Below, piece by piece: positions 1 through 6,210 of a stretch of DNA of 43,669 nucleotides. The notes below the pieces were generated by a model. It was not told the DNA's origin. It ran no database searches and saw nothing but the letters and a program-made list of their open reading frames with translations. Position 1 is the stretch's first letter, and every line of letters starts with the position of its first letter. The stretch covers positions 1 through 43,669 of the forward strand of contig CALVAL010000008.1 in assembly GCA_944325535.1 (NCBI GenBank), in the 5' to 3' direction. The position numbers were made by a program, and so were the translations under genes. This DNA comes from Candidatus Gastranaerophilales bacterium. GTDB taxonomy: Bacteria; Cyanobacteriota; Vampirovibrionia; Gastranaerophilales; Gastranaerophilaceae.

Positions 1-2
1 GC

Positions 3-605
3 CTATTTTGAATAGTACTCTATAACAAGTTGTTCTTTAAATTCAGGATCTAATTCTTCTCTTTGAGGAATTCTTTCTAATGTAATTTTTAATGCATCTT
101 TATCTACTGTAATCCAAGAAGGAGCTGTTGATAAATCAATAGCACTCATAACAACTTTTAAGTATTCGTTGCTTCTTGATTTAATTGTAATTACATCACC
201 TGCTTTTACTAAATATGATGGAATATCTACTTTTTTACCGTTTACAAGTACATGACCGTGATTTACAATTTGTCTTGATTGTCTACGAGTTACACCAAAT
301 CCTGCTCTAAATAGGATATTATCCAATCTTGATTCAAGAATTTGTAATAAAATAGTACCTGTAACGCCTTTTCTTCTTGCAGCTTCTTTATAGTATTTTG
401 CAAATTGTTTTTCACTTACTAAGTATGTGAATCTGATTTTTTGTTTTTCTGCTAAATGAAGTGCATATTCAGATTGTTTTTTTCTTACTGCACCATGTTG
501 ACCAGAAGCTGTTTGTCTCATAGAAGATGTTAATGTTCTATTTGACAAATCTTTTACTCTTTTATTTCTAAATAATTTATTAGTTGGTCCTGTATATCTA
601 GCCAT
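3..605 (-). CDS. rpsD: 30S ribosomal protein S4
   Basis: Primary 16S rRNA-binding protein that nucleates 30S assembly; in many bacteria it also represses its own mRNA. The 200-residue product opens with MARYTGP, has the S4 N-terminal domain (about 1-88) and the S4 RNA-binding domain (about 90-150, with SRLDNILFRAGFG and VNHGHVLVNGKKV). The N-terminal part has no cysteines, so it is the zinc-free form. The ATG at 605 follows an AAAAGGAG ribosome-binding site. It is the last visible gene of the infA-rpmJ-rpsM-rpsK-rpsD run; rpoA and rplQ would be expected beyond the left edge. A nested hairpin at 624-671 lies just upstream and could be an autoregulatory site. Confidence 0.98.
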   Translation of the reverse strand: MARYTGPTNKLFRNKRVKDLSNRTLTSSMRQTASGQHGAVRKKQSEYALHLAEKQKIRFTYLVSEKQFAKYYKEAARRKGVTGTILLQILESRLDNILFRAGFGVTRRQSRQIVNHGHVLVNGKKVDIPSYLVKAGDVITIKSRSNEYLKVVMSAIDLSTAPSWITVDKDALKITLERIPQREELDPEFKEQLVIEYYSK

Positions 606-623
606 TATTTTTCTCCTTTTCTT

Positions 624-671
624 TGCAGGGCATCTATGGTTTACTTTTTGGCTTAAAAGTAAGCCCCTGCA
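624..671 (-). promoter_or_regulatory. Nested hairpin in the rpsK-rpsD spacer, possible S4 control site
   Basis: Read on the minus strand, an outer 7-bp stem (TGCAGGG with CCCTGCA) encloses two mutually exclusive inner stems: GGCTTA-CTTT-TAAGCC (6 bp) and TTACTTTT-AAGCCA-AAAAGTAA (8 bp). It ends about 18 nt before the rpsD start, just ahead of the ribosome-binding site. No T-run follows, so it is not an intrinsic terminator. S4 is known to regulate translation through leader structures in other bacteria; that this hairpin does so here is inference. Confidence 0.5.
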
Positions 672-680
672 TTCTAATTA

Positions 681-1067
681 TTACACTCTACGTTTTTTAG
701 GTGGACGGCATCCGTTGTGAGGGATTGGAGTTACATCTTTAATCAATGTAATTTCTAATCCAGCAGCTTGAATAGCTCTTATTGCTGTTTCACGTCCTGA
801 TCCAGGTCCTTTAATATGAACTTCTACTTTTTTCATACCTTGATCTATTGATTTTTTTGCAACTAATTCTGCTGCAGATTGAGCTGCAAATGGAGTACCT
901 TTTCTAGCACCCTTAAAACCTGTAGCTCCAGCAGTAGCCCAAGCAATAGCATTACCTTGAGTATCTGTAGAAGTTACTATTGTATTATTGAATGTTGATT
1001 GTATGTGAACAACACCTTGTAATACATTTTTCTTTTCTTTTTTCTTTGTAGTTTTTGGTCTTGCCAT
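681..1067 (-). CDS. rpsK: 30S ribosomal protein S11
   Basis: Small-subunit platform protein that contacts 16S rRNA and mRNA near the Shine-Dalgarno helix. The 128 residues match the usual length. Family signatures are [27 protein letters not shown] and the basic C-terminus [11 protein letters not shown]. It sits between rpsM (124-bp spacer carrying heptamer repeats) and rpsD (75-bp spacer carrying a hairpin), in the standard bacterial order. Confidence 0.98.
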   Translation of the reverse strand: MARPKTTKKKEKKNVLQGVVHIQSTFNNTIVTSTDTQGNAIAWATAGATGFKGARKGTPFAAQSAAELVAKKSIDQGMKKVEVHIKGPGSGRETAIRAIQAAGLEITLIKDVTPIPHNGCRPPKKRRV

Positions 1068-1119
1068 TTTCCTTATTCCTTATTATTTATTAGTATTTAT
1101 TATCAATCTTTTTTTATTT

Positions 1120-1190
1120 AGTGATTAGTGACTAGTGATTAGTGAATTGATTTTAAGTTTGTAATCACCGATTATTGACTAAACACTTGA
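1120..1190. repeat. Tandem heptamers with degenerate inverted copy (rpsM-rpsK spacer)
   Basis: Four tandem 7-mers at 1120-1147: AGTGATT, AGTGACT, AGTGATT, AGTGAAT. A degenerate inverted copy (AATCACC..TTGACTAAACACT) follows at 1163-1187, so the region can fold back imperfectly. The period of 7 and the AGTGAnT core recall the short tandemly repeated (STRR) heptamers of cyanobacteria. No coding potential is visible. Confidence 0.7.
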
Positions 1191-1191
1191 A

Positions 1192-1560
1192 TTATTTTTT
1201 CTTACCTGCGATAGGTCCTGTTTTCTTTCCGCGTCTTGTTCTTGCATTAGTTTTTGTTCTTTGACCTCTGCAAGGAAGACCTTTTTTATGTCTCATACCT
1301 CTATAAGAGTTGATTTCTTGAAGACGTTTAATATTCATTGTAACTTCACGTCTTAAGTCACCTTCAATATTGTATTCTGACAATGCATTACGTAATTCTC
1401 TAATATCATCTTCTGTCAAATCATCAGTTCTTAAATCAGGTGATATTCCAGTTTTTTCAAGAATTTTTTTACTTCTTGCTGGTCCTATACCATAAATATA
1501 GGTTAAAGCGATTTCTAGTCTTTTGTTACGAGGTAAATCTACCCCAACTAATCTTGCCAT
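1192..1560 (-). CDS. rpsM: 30S ribosomal protein S13
   Basis: 30S head protein that forms inter-subunit bridges and contacts the P-site tRNA. The 122 residues start [20 protein letters not shown]. The helix-two-turn-helix region ([13 protein letters not shown]) and the basic tail ([19 protein letters not shown]) are diagnostic. It is flanked on both sides by unusually long spacers (117 and 124 bp) filled with heptamer repeats, which is odd for a ribosomal operon where spacers are normally short. Confidence 0.98.
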   Translation of the reverse strand: MARLVGVDLPRNKRLEIALTYIYGIGPARSKKILEKTGISPDLRTDDLTEDDIRELRNALSEYNIEGDLRREVTMNIKRLQEINSYRGMRHKKGLPCRGQRTKTNARTRRGKKTGPIAGKKK

Positions 1561-1607
1561 GTTTTTCTTTCCTTTATAATTACTTGTACCGTTTACTTTT
1601 TATATCA

Positions 1608-1675
1608 TAGTGCCTGGTGAATAGTGAATGGTGACTAGAAATTATCTATTCACTATTCACTATTCACACTTCACT
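1608..1675. repeat. Heptamer-repeat hairpin (rpmJ-rpsM spacer)
   Basis: Left arm 1608-1635 is four 7-mers (TAGTGCC, TGGTGAA, TAGTGAA, TGGTGAC). Right arm 1648-1675 is four inverted ones (ATTCACT, ATTCACT, ATTCACA, CTTCACT). The arms are almost fully complementary, giving a stem of about 28 bp with a loop near 1637-1646. It shares the period-7 AGTGAAT unit with the 1120-1147 array. It has no T-run, so it is unlikely to be a simple terminator. It ends right at the rpmJ stop codon. Confidence 0.75.
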
Positions 1676-1677
1676 AA

Positions 1678-1791
1678 TTATCCTTGTCTTTGTTTGTGTT
1701 TTGGATTTTCACAAATTACTGCTACTCTGCCTTTTCTTTTAATTACCTTGCATTTATCACACATAGGTTTAACTGAAGATCTTGTTTTCAT
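1678..1791 (-). CDS. rpmJ: 50S ribosomal protein L36
   Basis: Smallest large-subunit protein, 37 residues, beginning [15 protein letters not shown] and ending NPKHKQRQG. Cys11, Cys14, Cys27 and His32 form the zinc site of the C+ form (CDKC...C....H). The start is the ATG at 1791 and the stop is TAA at 1678-1680. It lies in its conserved place between infA (34-bp spacer) and rpsM. Confidence 0.97.
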   Translation of the reverse strand: MKTRSSVKPMCDKCKVIKRKGRVAVICENPKHKQRQG

Positions 1792-1825
1792 AATTTTTGT
1801 CCTTTTCTTTATATTACTTGTCTTA

Positions 1826-2041
1826 TTACTTTAATCTAAATGTTATTCTACCTTTTGTTAAATCATATGGAGTCATTTCTACTTTTACTCTATCACCTGG
1901 TAAAATTCTTATGAAATTTTTTCTTATCTTACCTGATATGTGTGCCAATATTTCATGCCCGTTCTCTAGTTGCACCTTGAACATTGCATTAGGCATTGAC
2001 TCCAATATTGTACCTTCTATTTCTATTACGTCTTTTGCCAT
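1826..2041 (-). CDS. infA: Translation initiation factor IF-1
   Basis: Single OB-fold protein of 71 residues that binds the ribosomal A site during initiation. The sequence runs [20 protein letters not shown] ... [18 protein letters not shown], a near-consensus IF-1. It is the first gene of the cluster here: the upstream gene is an unrelated lipoprotein behind a terminator, so secY-adk-map, the usual upstream partners, are not adjacent. Confidence 0.98.
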   Translation of the reverse strand: MAKDVIEIEGTILESMPNAMFKVQLENGHEILAHISGKIRKNFIRILPGDRVKVEMTPYDLTKGRITFRLK

Positions 2042-2096
2042 ATTTTCCTCTATTTTCGGCTATCAATTTTAATGTCATAGTTAGACATTTTATTTT

Positions 2097-2124
2097 ATAA
2101 TACTTGGTAAAATTCTGAATGCAA
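2097..2124 (-). promoter_or_regulatory. Probable sigma-70 promoter of the infA operon
   Basis: On the minus strand, -35 TTGCAT (2119-2124) and -10 TATTAT (2097-2102) are separated by 16 bp, about 50 nt upstream of the infA start. The 2042-2378 interval holds this promoter and the terminator at 2313-2360; I see nothing else in it. Confidence 0.5.
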
Positions 2125-2312
2125 GCAATATTGTTGATTTTTTAAGATTTTGTAAAGTTTTATTACTGAATGTTTTTATAATATATAATAATATATTGAT
2201 TTTATGCGAACTTGAAAAACACTGAAATATAGACTTGTTTCAATAAAACAAATTTTCTTAAATAATTAATAATTAAAAAAACAATCACTTCAAATCAATA
2301 ACTTTTTTCTTA

Positions 2313-2360
2313 AAAAAGAGTTTGTATAAATCCAACTTTGATTTCATACAAACTCTTTTT
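2313..2360 (-). terminator. Rho-independent terminator
   Basis: Perfect 15-bp inverted repeat (AAAAAGAGTTTGTAT / ATACAAACTCTTTTT) with an 18-nt loop and a T-run on the minus strand. It is placed 18 bp after the stop of the 2379-2957 gene and separates it from the infA promoter. Confidence 0.85.
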
Positions 2361-2378
2361 ATTTTGACAAGTTATAAG

Positions 2379-2957
2379 TTATTTAAAACTCCGTAATGCA
2401 CGATTTGACATTTGCTGACGATAAACTTCTTTTGTAGCAGAATTATTTCCTCGGGAGCACGGTGCCGAACTTCCATTAATCACAGCATCGATAGTGGCTT
2501 TTTCATTCAATGTCAAATTAACACCGCCTTCACTTTCAGGAGATGTTGCTGTTTTTAGTAAACTATTTAATTTTGAAATCAATATATTATATCGTTCTCT
2601 ATAACTAGTTTTAGTGTTAGAACTTCTCAAATACATGTTAATACTTCTTTGCTCTGCTTTGCCAAATTCAATTGCATCTTCATAAGCACTCGTATTAATT
2701 GAATCTCCTATAAAATTTGATGAAACTGCTTCAATCATTTCTTTTTCAGCATTTTCTTGTAATTGTCTTCTAAAATCCCTAGTAGCAATATCACAACCTG
2801 TCAGCATCGCCGCTGATAGAAATGCAAAAGTCGGAACAATAGCTTTTTTCAAAACTGATTTTTCTGTTAATATCTGTCCTTTTCCTCTACTTGCAGGACT
2901 ATATTTTTGTTTAGAAACAAAATTACTACTAGAATTTACTGCTGAAATTTTCATCAT
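2379..2957 (-). CDS. Tagged lipoprotein-like hypothetical protein
   Basis: 192 residues, family not recognised. It starts with the short motif MKISAVNSSSNF shared in form with other hypotheticals here. A hydrophobic stretch (about 39-53, preceded by KK at 37-38) ends in a perfect lipobox LTGC with Cys55. The rest is hydrophilic and helical, with no visible catalytic motif. The AAGGAG site before ATG 2957 supports this start, so the lipoprotein signal would be preceded by an unusually long N-region of about 38 residues. Likely an envelope protein; function unknown. Confidence 0.75.
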   Translation of the reverse strand: MMKISAVNSSSNFVSKQKYSPASRGKGQILTEKSVLKKAIVPTFAFLSAAMLTGCDIATRDFRRQLQENAEKEMIEAVSSNFIGDSINTSAYEDAIEFGKAEQRSINMYLRSSNTKTSYRERYNILISKLNSLLKTATSPESEGGVNLTLNEKATIDAVINGSSAPCSRGNNSATKEVYRQQMSNRALRSFK

Positions 2958-3077
2958 TTATACTCCTTTTCTTTATTCTATTGTCCTAAAAATTAAAAAA
3001 AATATTTTTGCCGGAAAGTTTACAAATATTTACAAACACTCACATTTAACAACACATATTAGTCTACAAAGTTTTTG

Positions 3078-3086
3078 TGTTATAAT
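3078..3086 (+). promoter_or_regulatory. Extended -10 promoter of ychF
   Basis: TGTTATAAT is an extended -10 (TGn plus perfect TATAAT) 32 nt before the ychF start. No good -35 is visible, as expected for an extended -10. Two TTTACAAA direct repeats (3019-3026 and 3029-3036, 10 bp apart) lie upstream. Confidence 0.6.
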
Positions 3087-3117
3087 CAAAACAATAAAAC
3101 AGAAAGGGATTTAATTT

Positions 3118-4215
3118 ATGCTAAGAGCCGGAATTGTAGGACTTCCTAATGTTGGGAAATCAACTTTATTTAATGCACTAACAGCAACTAAGAATGCACA
3201 AAGTGCAAATTATCCGTTTTGTACAATAGAACCAAACGTAGGAGTTGTTGTTGTACCTGATGAAAGATTACAAATTTTATCAGATTTATGTAAAGCTAAA
3301 GAAATTATTCCAACTGTTATCGAGTTTGTAGATATTGCAGGCTTAGTAAAAGGTGCAAGCAAAGGCGAAGGTCTTGGAAACCAATTTTTGCACAATATTA
3401 GAGAAGTTGACGCAATAATTCAGGTCGTAAGATGCTTTGATGATGAAAATACTATCCACGTTGAAGGAAAAGTAGATCCTATTTCTGATATAGAAACAAT
3501 TAATACAGAACTTGCTTTAGCAGATTTAGCTTCTATAGAAAGACGTTTACAAAGAATTGCAAAACAAGCAAAAGGTGGAGACAAAGAAGCTGTACTTGAA
3601 GAAGGAGCTCTAAAAAAACTTAATGAACTTCTTCAAGAAGGAACCTTCATCAATCTAAAAGACCACTTCTCTGATGATGAAATTAATGTAATTAAGCCTC
3701 TAAATCTAATGTCAGTAAAACCTGTGATATACTGCGCAAATGTTTCTGAATTTGATCTTAAAGATGGAAATGAATATACAAAAAAAGTGGAAGAATATGC
3801 AAAATCTCATAATGCCCAAACAGTAATAATTTGTGCAAGAATCGAAGAAGAATTAGTAGAATTAGGCGAAGATGGCGCAAAGGAATACTTAGCTGAATTA
3901 GGTATTACAGATAGCGGTATTAATAAAATGATAAAATCTGTATATGCTCTTCTAAACTTAATAACTTATATTACCGCAGGAGAAAAAGAAGTTCATGCTT
4001 GGACAATCACTAAAGGTACAAAAGCACCTCAAGCTGCAGGAGTTATTCATACAGATTTCGAAAAAGGATTTATTAGAGCAGAAGTCACTGCATATAAAGA
4101 TTTTGTAGAAAATGGCTCATATACCGCTTGCAAAGACAAAGGTGTAACTCGACTAGAAGGAAAGGATTATATAGTACAGGATGGTGATATCGTTCATTTC
4201 CGTTTTGCTGTATAA
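3118..4215 (+). CDS. ychF: Redox-responsive ATPase YchF (Obg-related)
   Basis: TRAFAC-class P-loop NTPase of the Obg family, ATP-specific, associated with ribosomes and oxidative stress. The 365 residues show the P-loop GLPNVGKST (8-16), the switch II segment DIAGLVKGASKGEGLGNQF, and a variant G4 NVSE in place of NKxD, which is the reason this family prefers ATP. The C-terminal TGS domain is about 280-365. The start ATG follows GAAAGGG. The next gene begins 9 bp after its stop and is probably co-transcribed. Confidence 0.97.
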   Translation: MLRAGIVGLPNVGKSTLFNALTATKNAQSANYPFCTIEPNVGVVVVPDERLQILSDLCKAKEIIPTVIEFVDIAGLVKGASKGEGLGNQFLHNIREVDAIIQVVRCFDDENTIHVEGKVDPISDIETINTELALADLASIERRLQRIAKQAKGGDKEAVLEEGALKKLNELLQEGTFINLKDHFSDDEINVIKPLNLMSVKPVIYCANVSEFDLKDGNEYTKKVEEYAKSHNAQTVIICARIEEELVELGEDGAKEYLAELGITDSGINKMIKSVYALLNLITYITAGEKEVHAWTITKGTKAPQAAGVIHTDFEKGFIRAEVTAYKDFVENGSYTACKDKGVTRLEGKDYIVQDGDIVHFRFAV

Positions 4216-4224
4216 TTACATTTT

Positions 4225-4908
4225 ATGAACATAGTAAATCCGACTCAACAACCAAACTTTAAATGGAATAGAACAACTCATTTAGAAATGACCATGTTGG
4301 CGTTAGAAAAATCCAATTTAAATAATAAAACAAAACGCCAAATAGCAAGATATTCTCAAATGCCAGATTTAACAAGCAAGGAAAGAGGTTTTCACTGTAA
4401 TTCGCACTTCTTTTTCCCATTAAAAACAAAGAAAAGCTTTGGCTTTGGTGCAAATAATTATAACAATGCACTTGCTATGTACAAAGAACATTTTCAGTCA
4501 GCAATGCTTGCTAAAACAGAAAATGAACTGCTAAAACATATCGGATATGCTCTACACTTTTTACAAGATGTTTCAATGCCTTTACACACAGAATCTGGAG
4601 GGTTTTTGCACAAAGCTTTTAACTTTTTTAAACATAGAAACTTTGAAAAAGGTAAAGTCTATGGTGCGACAAATAATCTCAAGATTTTAAAAGAGAATTA
4701 TCAACCTGAAAATATTCGACATAGCTCTATTGTTGACTTATTTTATGAAACAGCGATATTTTCTCAACAACCTGAATTTAAAGTTTATAATACTAACAAA
4801 TCTAATTGGATAAATATACAAAAAGCTTGTTTCAATAAAGGAACTAATGCGAGCAAAATATTTGTCGAAAAAATATTAAACTGTAAAACTAATATTTTAA
4901 ATGTTTAG
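4225..4908 (+). CDS. Predicted zinc-dependent phospholipase C family protein
   Basis: 227 residues. Zinc ligands of the PLC/alpha-toxin family can be laid out in order: Trp14, His19, Asp48, His61, His111-x3-Asp115-x5-His121 (HFLQDVSMPLH; compare HYLGDVNQPMH in the Bacillus cereus enzyme), then His137-x3-Glu141 (HRNFE). Spacing of the last five matches the known trinuclear site. Length is near the family norm of about 245. There is no Sec signal peptide; instead a short N-terminal motif MNIVNPTQQPNFK precedes Trp14. No clear ribosome-binding site, and it starts 9 bp after ychF, so coupling is likely. Its 3' end overlaps a convergent gene by 20 bp. Substrate is not known. Confidence 0.75.
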   Translation: MNIVNPTQQPNFKWNRTTHLEMTMLALEKSNLNNKTKRQIARYSQMPDLTSKERGFHCNSHFFFPLKTKKSFGFGANNYNNALAMYKEHFQSAMLAKTENELLKHIGYALHFLQDVSMPLHTESGGFLHKAFNFFKHRNFEKGKVYGATNNLKILKENYQPENIRHSSIVDLFYETAIFSQQPEFKVYNTNKSNWINIQKACFNKGTNASKIFVEKILNCKTNILNV

Positions 4909-5182
4909 TTAGTGCACTATTAATTACCCAACCATCTGCTCTAAAATGACCATAGTTATTTTTACCACGATATCGTTCAGCTTTGGGACTACTCTTAAGC
5001 CAATTATCTAAAATACATATTGCTTTTTGCAAAATATCATACCCATATTTTTCTAGCAATGAGCTATATTGATTTGGAGTAAGAATAACAAATTGTATAT
5101 CCGGAATTTCAAATTTCTCTTGCATATCATAAATAGGTCTCCCACCCATTTTTCCATTATTAACACTAGCCATACCACTCAT
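4889..5182 (-). CDS. Hypothetical protein, replication-protein C-terminus-like
   Basis: 97 residues from the ATG at 5182, chosen because a GGAGGA site sits 8 nt upstream and the start overlaps the previous stop as TAATG. A longer reading to 5251 would run inside the upstream gene. The segment LTPNQYSSLLEKYG...ILDNWL...RYRGKNNYGHFRADGWVI resembles the short C-terminal module found in some phage and plasmid replication-initiator proteins (Lt..qy..L..kyG ... Yk.hy..i..W), here without any catalytic domain. Second gene of a two-gene unit under the divergent S24 repressor. Confidence 0.65.
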   Translation of the reverse strand: MSGMASVNNGKMGGRPIYDMQEKFEIPDIQFVILTPNQYSSLLEKYGYDILQKAICILDNWLKSSPKAERYRGKNNYGHFRADGWVINSALTKHLKY

Positions 5183-5391
5183 TAAAATTCTTCCTCCATA
5201 GGAGCACCTATTCTTCTTACTAATTCTATTACCGTTTCCTTCATACGACATTTGATAAAACTTTTTTGAAAATAAATTTTATACAAATTACACTTCGAAC
5301 AATTACAACCTAACCTATAACAATCTATTGCAGTAGGAGTCCAATTTTCTGACAGTGTCTTACTACATGAGACATTAAATCGATAGCTCAT
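5182..5391 (-). CDS. Small cysteine-rich hypothetical protein
   Basis: 69 residues with Cys9, Cys24, Cys29, Cys31, Cys34 and Cys48; GCNCSKC looks like a metal site. The frame NWTPTAIDCYRLG ... MKETVIELVRRIGAP has the spacing of a small helix-turn-helix (WTxE...V..LVr.lG.P) with the middle replaced by cysteines, so a DNA-binding role is possible but unproven. A GAAGAGG site precedes the ATG at 5391, and a promoter is visible at 5416-5444. Translationally coupled to the following gene by a TAATG overlap. Confidence 0.65.
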   Translation of the reverse strand: MSYRFNVSCSKTLSENWTPTAIDCYRLGCNCSKCNLYKIYFQKSFIKCRMKETVIELVRRIGAPMEEEF

Positions 5392-5415
5392 TTACAAAAC
5401 CTCTTCCCAAATTTT

Positions 5416-5444
5416 ATAATAGTTGTTTTATTTGACAATGTTAA
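5416..5444 (-). promoter_or_regulatory. Promoter of the two-gene unit
   Basis: Minus-strand -35 TTAACA (5439-5444) and -10 TATTAT (5416-5421) with an exact 17-bp spacer, 25 nt upstream of the cysteine-rich gene. The -35 lies against the dyad operator region at 5446-5498, so a bound repressor could block it. Confidence 0.6.
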
Positions 5445-5445
5445 A

Positions 5446-5498
5446 AATGTATGCTTAAATATCAACTATAAGCTTACATTTATGTATTATATTGTAAG
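5446..5498. promoter_or_regulatory. Dyad operator region for the S24 repressor
   Basis: Two overlapping dyads share one arm. AATGTATGCTTA (5446-5457) mirrors TAAGCTTACATT (5469-5480) with one mismatch; CTTACA (5473-5478) mirrors TGTAAG (5493-5498). A short palindrome ACATATGT follows at 5509-5516. Three half-sites of the type TGTAnG in the divergent intergenic region of a CI-like repressor are what an autoregulated operator would look like. Binding is inferred. Confidence 0.5.
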
Positions 5499-5540
5499 AT
5501 ATTATGATACATATGTCAAGTATTATTTTATGGTGAAACA

Positions 5541-6164
5541 ATGAAACTTGATGAATTAATAAATATTATTTCTAATAAACTAGGACAAACGATAAATCAA
5601 TCTATGCTTGCAGAAAGTCTTGGAATTACACGACAGACAGTAAGCAACCGTATCAAAAACGAAAGTGAACTAACAGTAAGTGAATTAAGAAAAATTGAAG
5701 AATTCTTTAATTTGAGAATTTTTGATAATTGCTATAGTAACCCCAAAGAAGATATTGCATATATTGATTACTATTCAGATGTTTTTGCAAGCTGCGGAGA
5801 AGGAAGTATTGTATTTTCGAGCGAAAAAACAAAATTACCAATCTCTACTACAATGATTAGCGGTTATTCTAAAAATAAACTGTATTCTATGATTAATGCT
5901 TCTGGAAACAGTATGTCTCCAACTATTGATAATGGCGACAAATTAATCGTCGAGCATTGGAATGGAAATCAAATTCAAGATAATAAAATTTATGTTTTCT
6001 GCTATAATAATGAATTTTTTGTAAAAAGACTCTCTAAAAATTTAGACGAAATCATTATAAAATCTGATAACCCAGAGTATCGAGTAAGAACTATTAGCGG
6101 TAAATCTATTATGGATTTAATACTTATCGGAAAAATTGTTGCTACTGTAAAACAATTTGACTAA
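5541..6164 (+). CDS. S24-family self-cleaving transcriptional repressor (CI/LexA-like)
   Basis: 207 residues. N-terminal helix-turn-helix (about 17-42, MLAESLGITRQTVSNRI), linker, then an S24 peptidase domain. Catalytic Ser124 lies in SGNSMSPTIDNGD and Lys162 in FFVKRL, the Ser-Lys dyad of LexA, CI and UmuD. Cys85-Gly86 in FASCGEGS is a plausible self-cleavage bond (UmuD is cut at Cys-Gly). This predicts RecA- or stress-triggered inactivation. It is divergent from the two small genes at 4889-5391 with dyads between them. No phage structural genes are nearby, so it is either a remnant control module or a host regulator. Confidence 0.88.
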   Translation: MKLDELINIISNKLGQTINQSMLAESLGITRQTVSNRIKNESELTVSELRKIEEFFNLRIFDNCYSNPKEDIAYIDYYSDVFASCGEGSIVFSSEKTKLPISTTMISGYSKNKLYSMINASGNSMSPTIDNGDKLIVEHWNGNQIQDNKIYVFCYNNEFFVKRLSKNLDEIIIKSDNPEYRVRTISGKSIMDLILIGKIVATVKQFD

Positions 6165-6210
6165 ATCCTAATTCATTGACTTTATTTCAGATTTGGAGTT
6201 AAATTAAGAT

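Noticed and set aside
1120-1675. CRISPR-like array
   Set aside because: Units are 7 bp in tandem or inverted order with no spacers and no cas genes.
1628-2072. Plus-strand open frames over rpmJ and infA
   Set aside because: They are antisense to two certain ribosomal/translation genes and have no features of their own.
5183-5251. Longer N-terminus for the 4889-5182 gene
   Set aside because: It would be translated from inside the Cys-rich gene; the ATG at 5182 has a GGAGGA site and a TAATG overlap.
4889-6164. Prophage
   Set aside because: No integrase, terminase, capsid or lysis genes and no att-like repeats; only the control genes are present.
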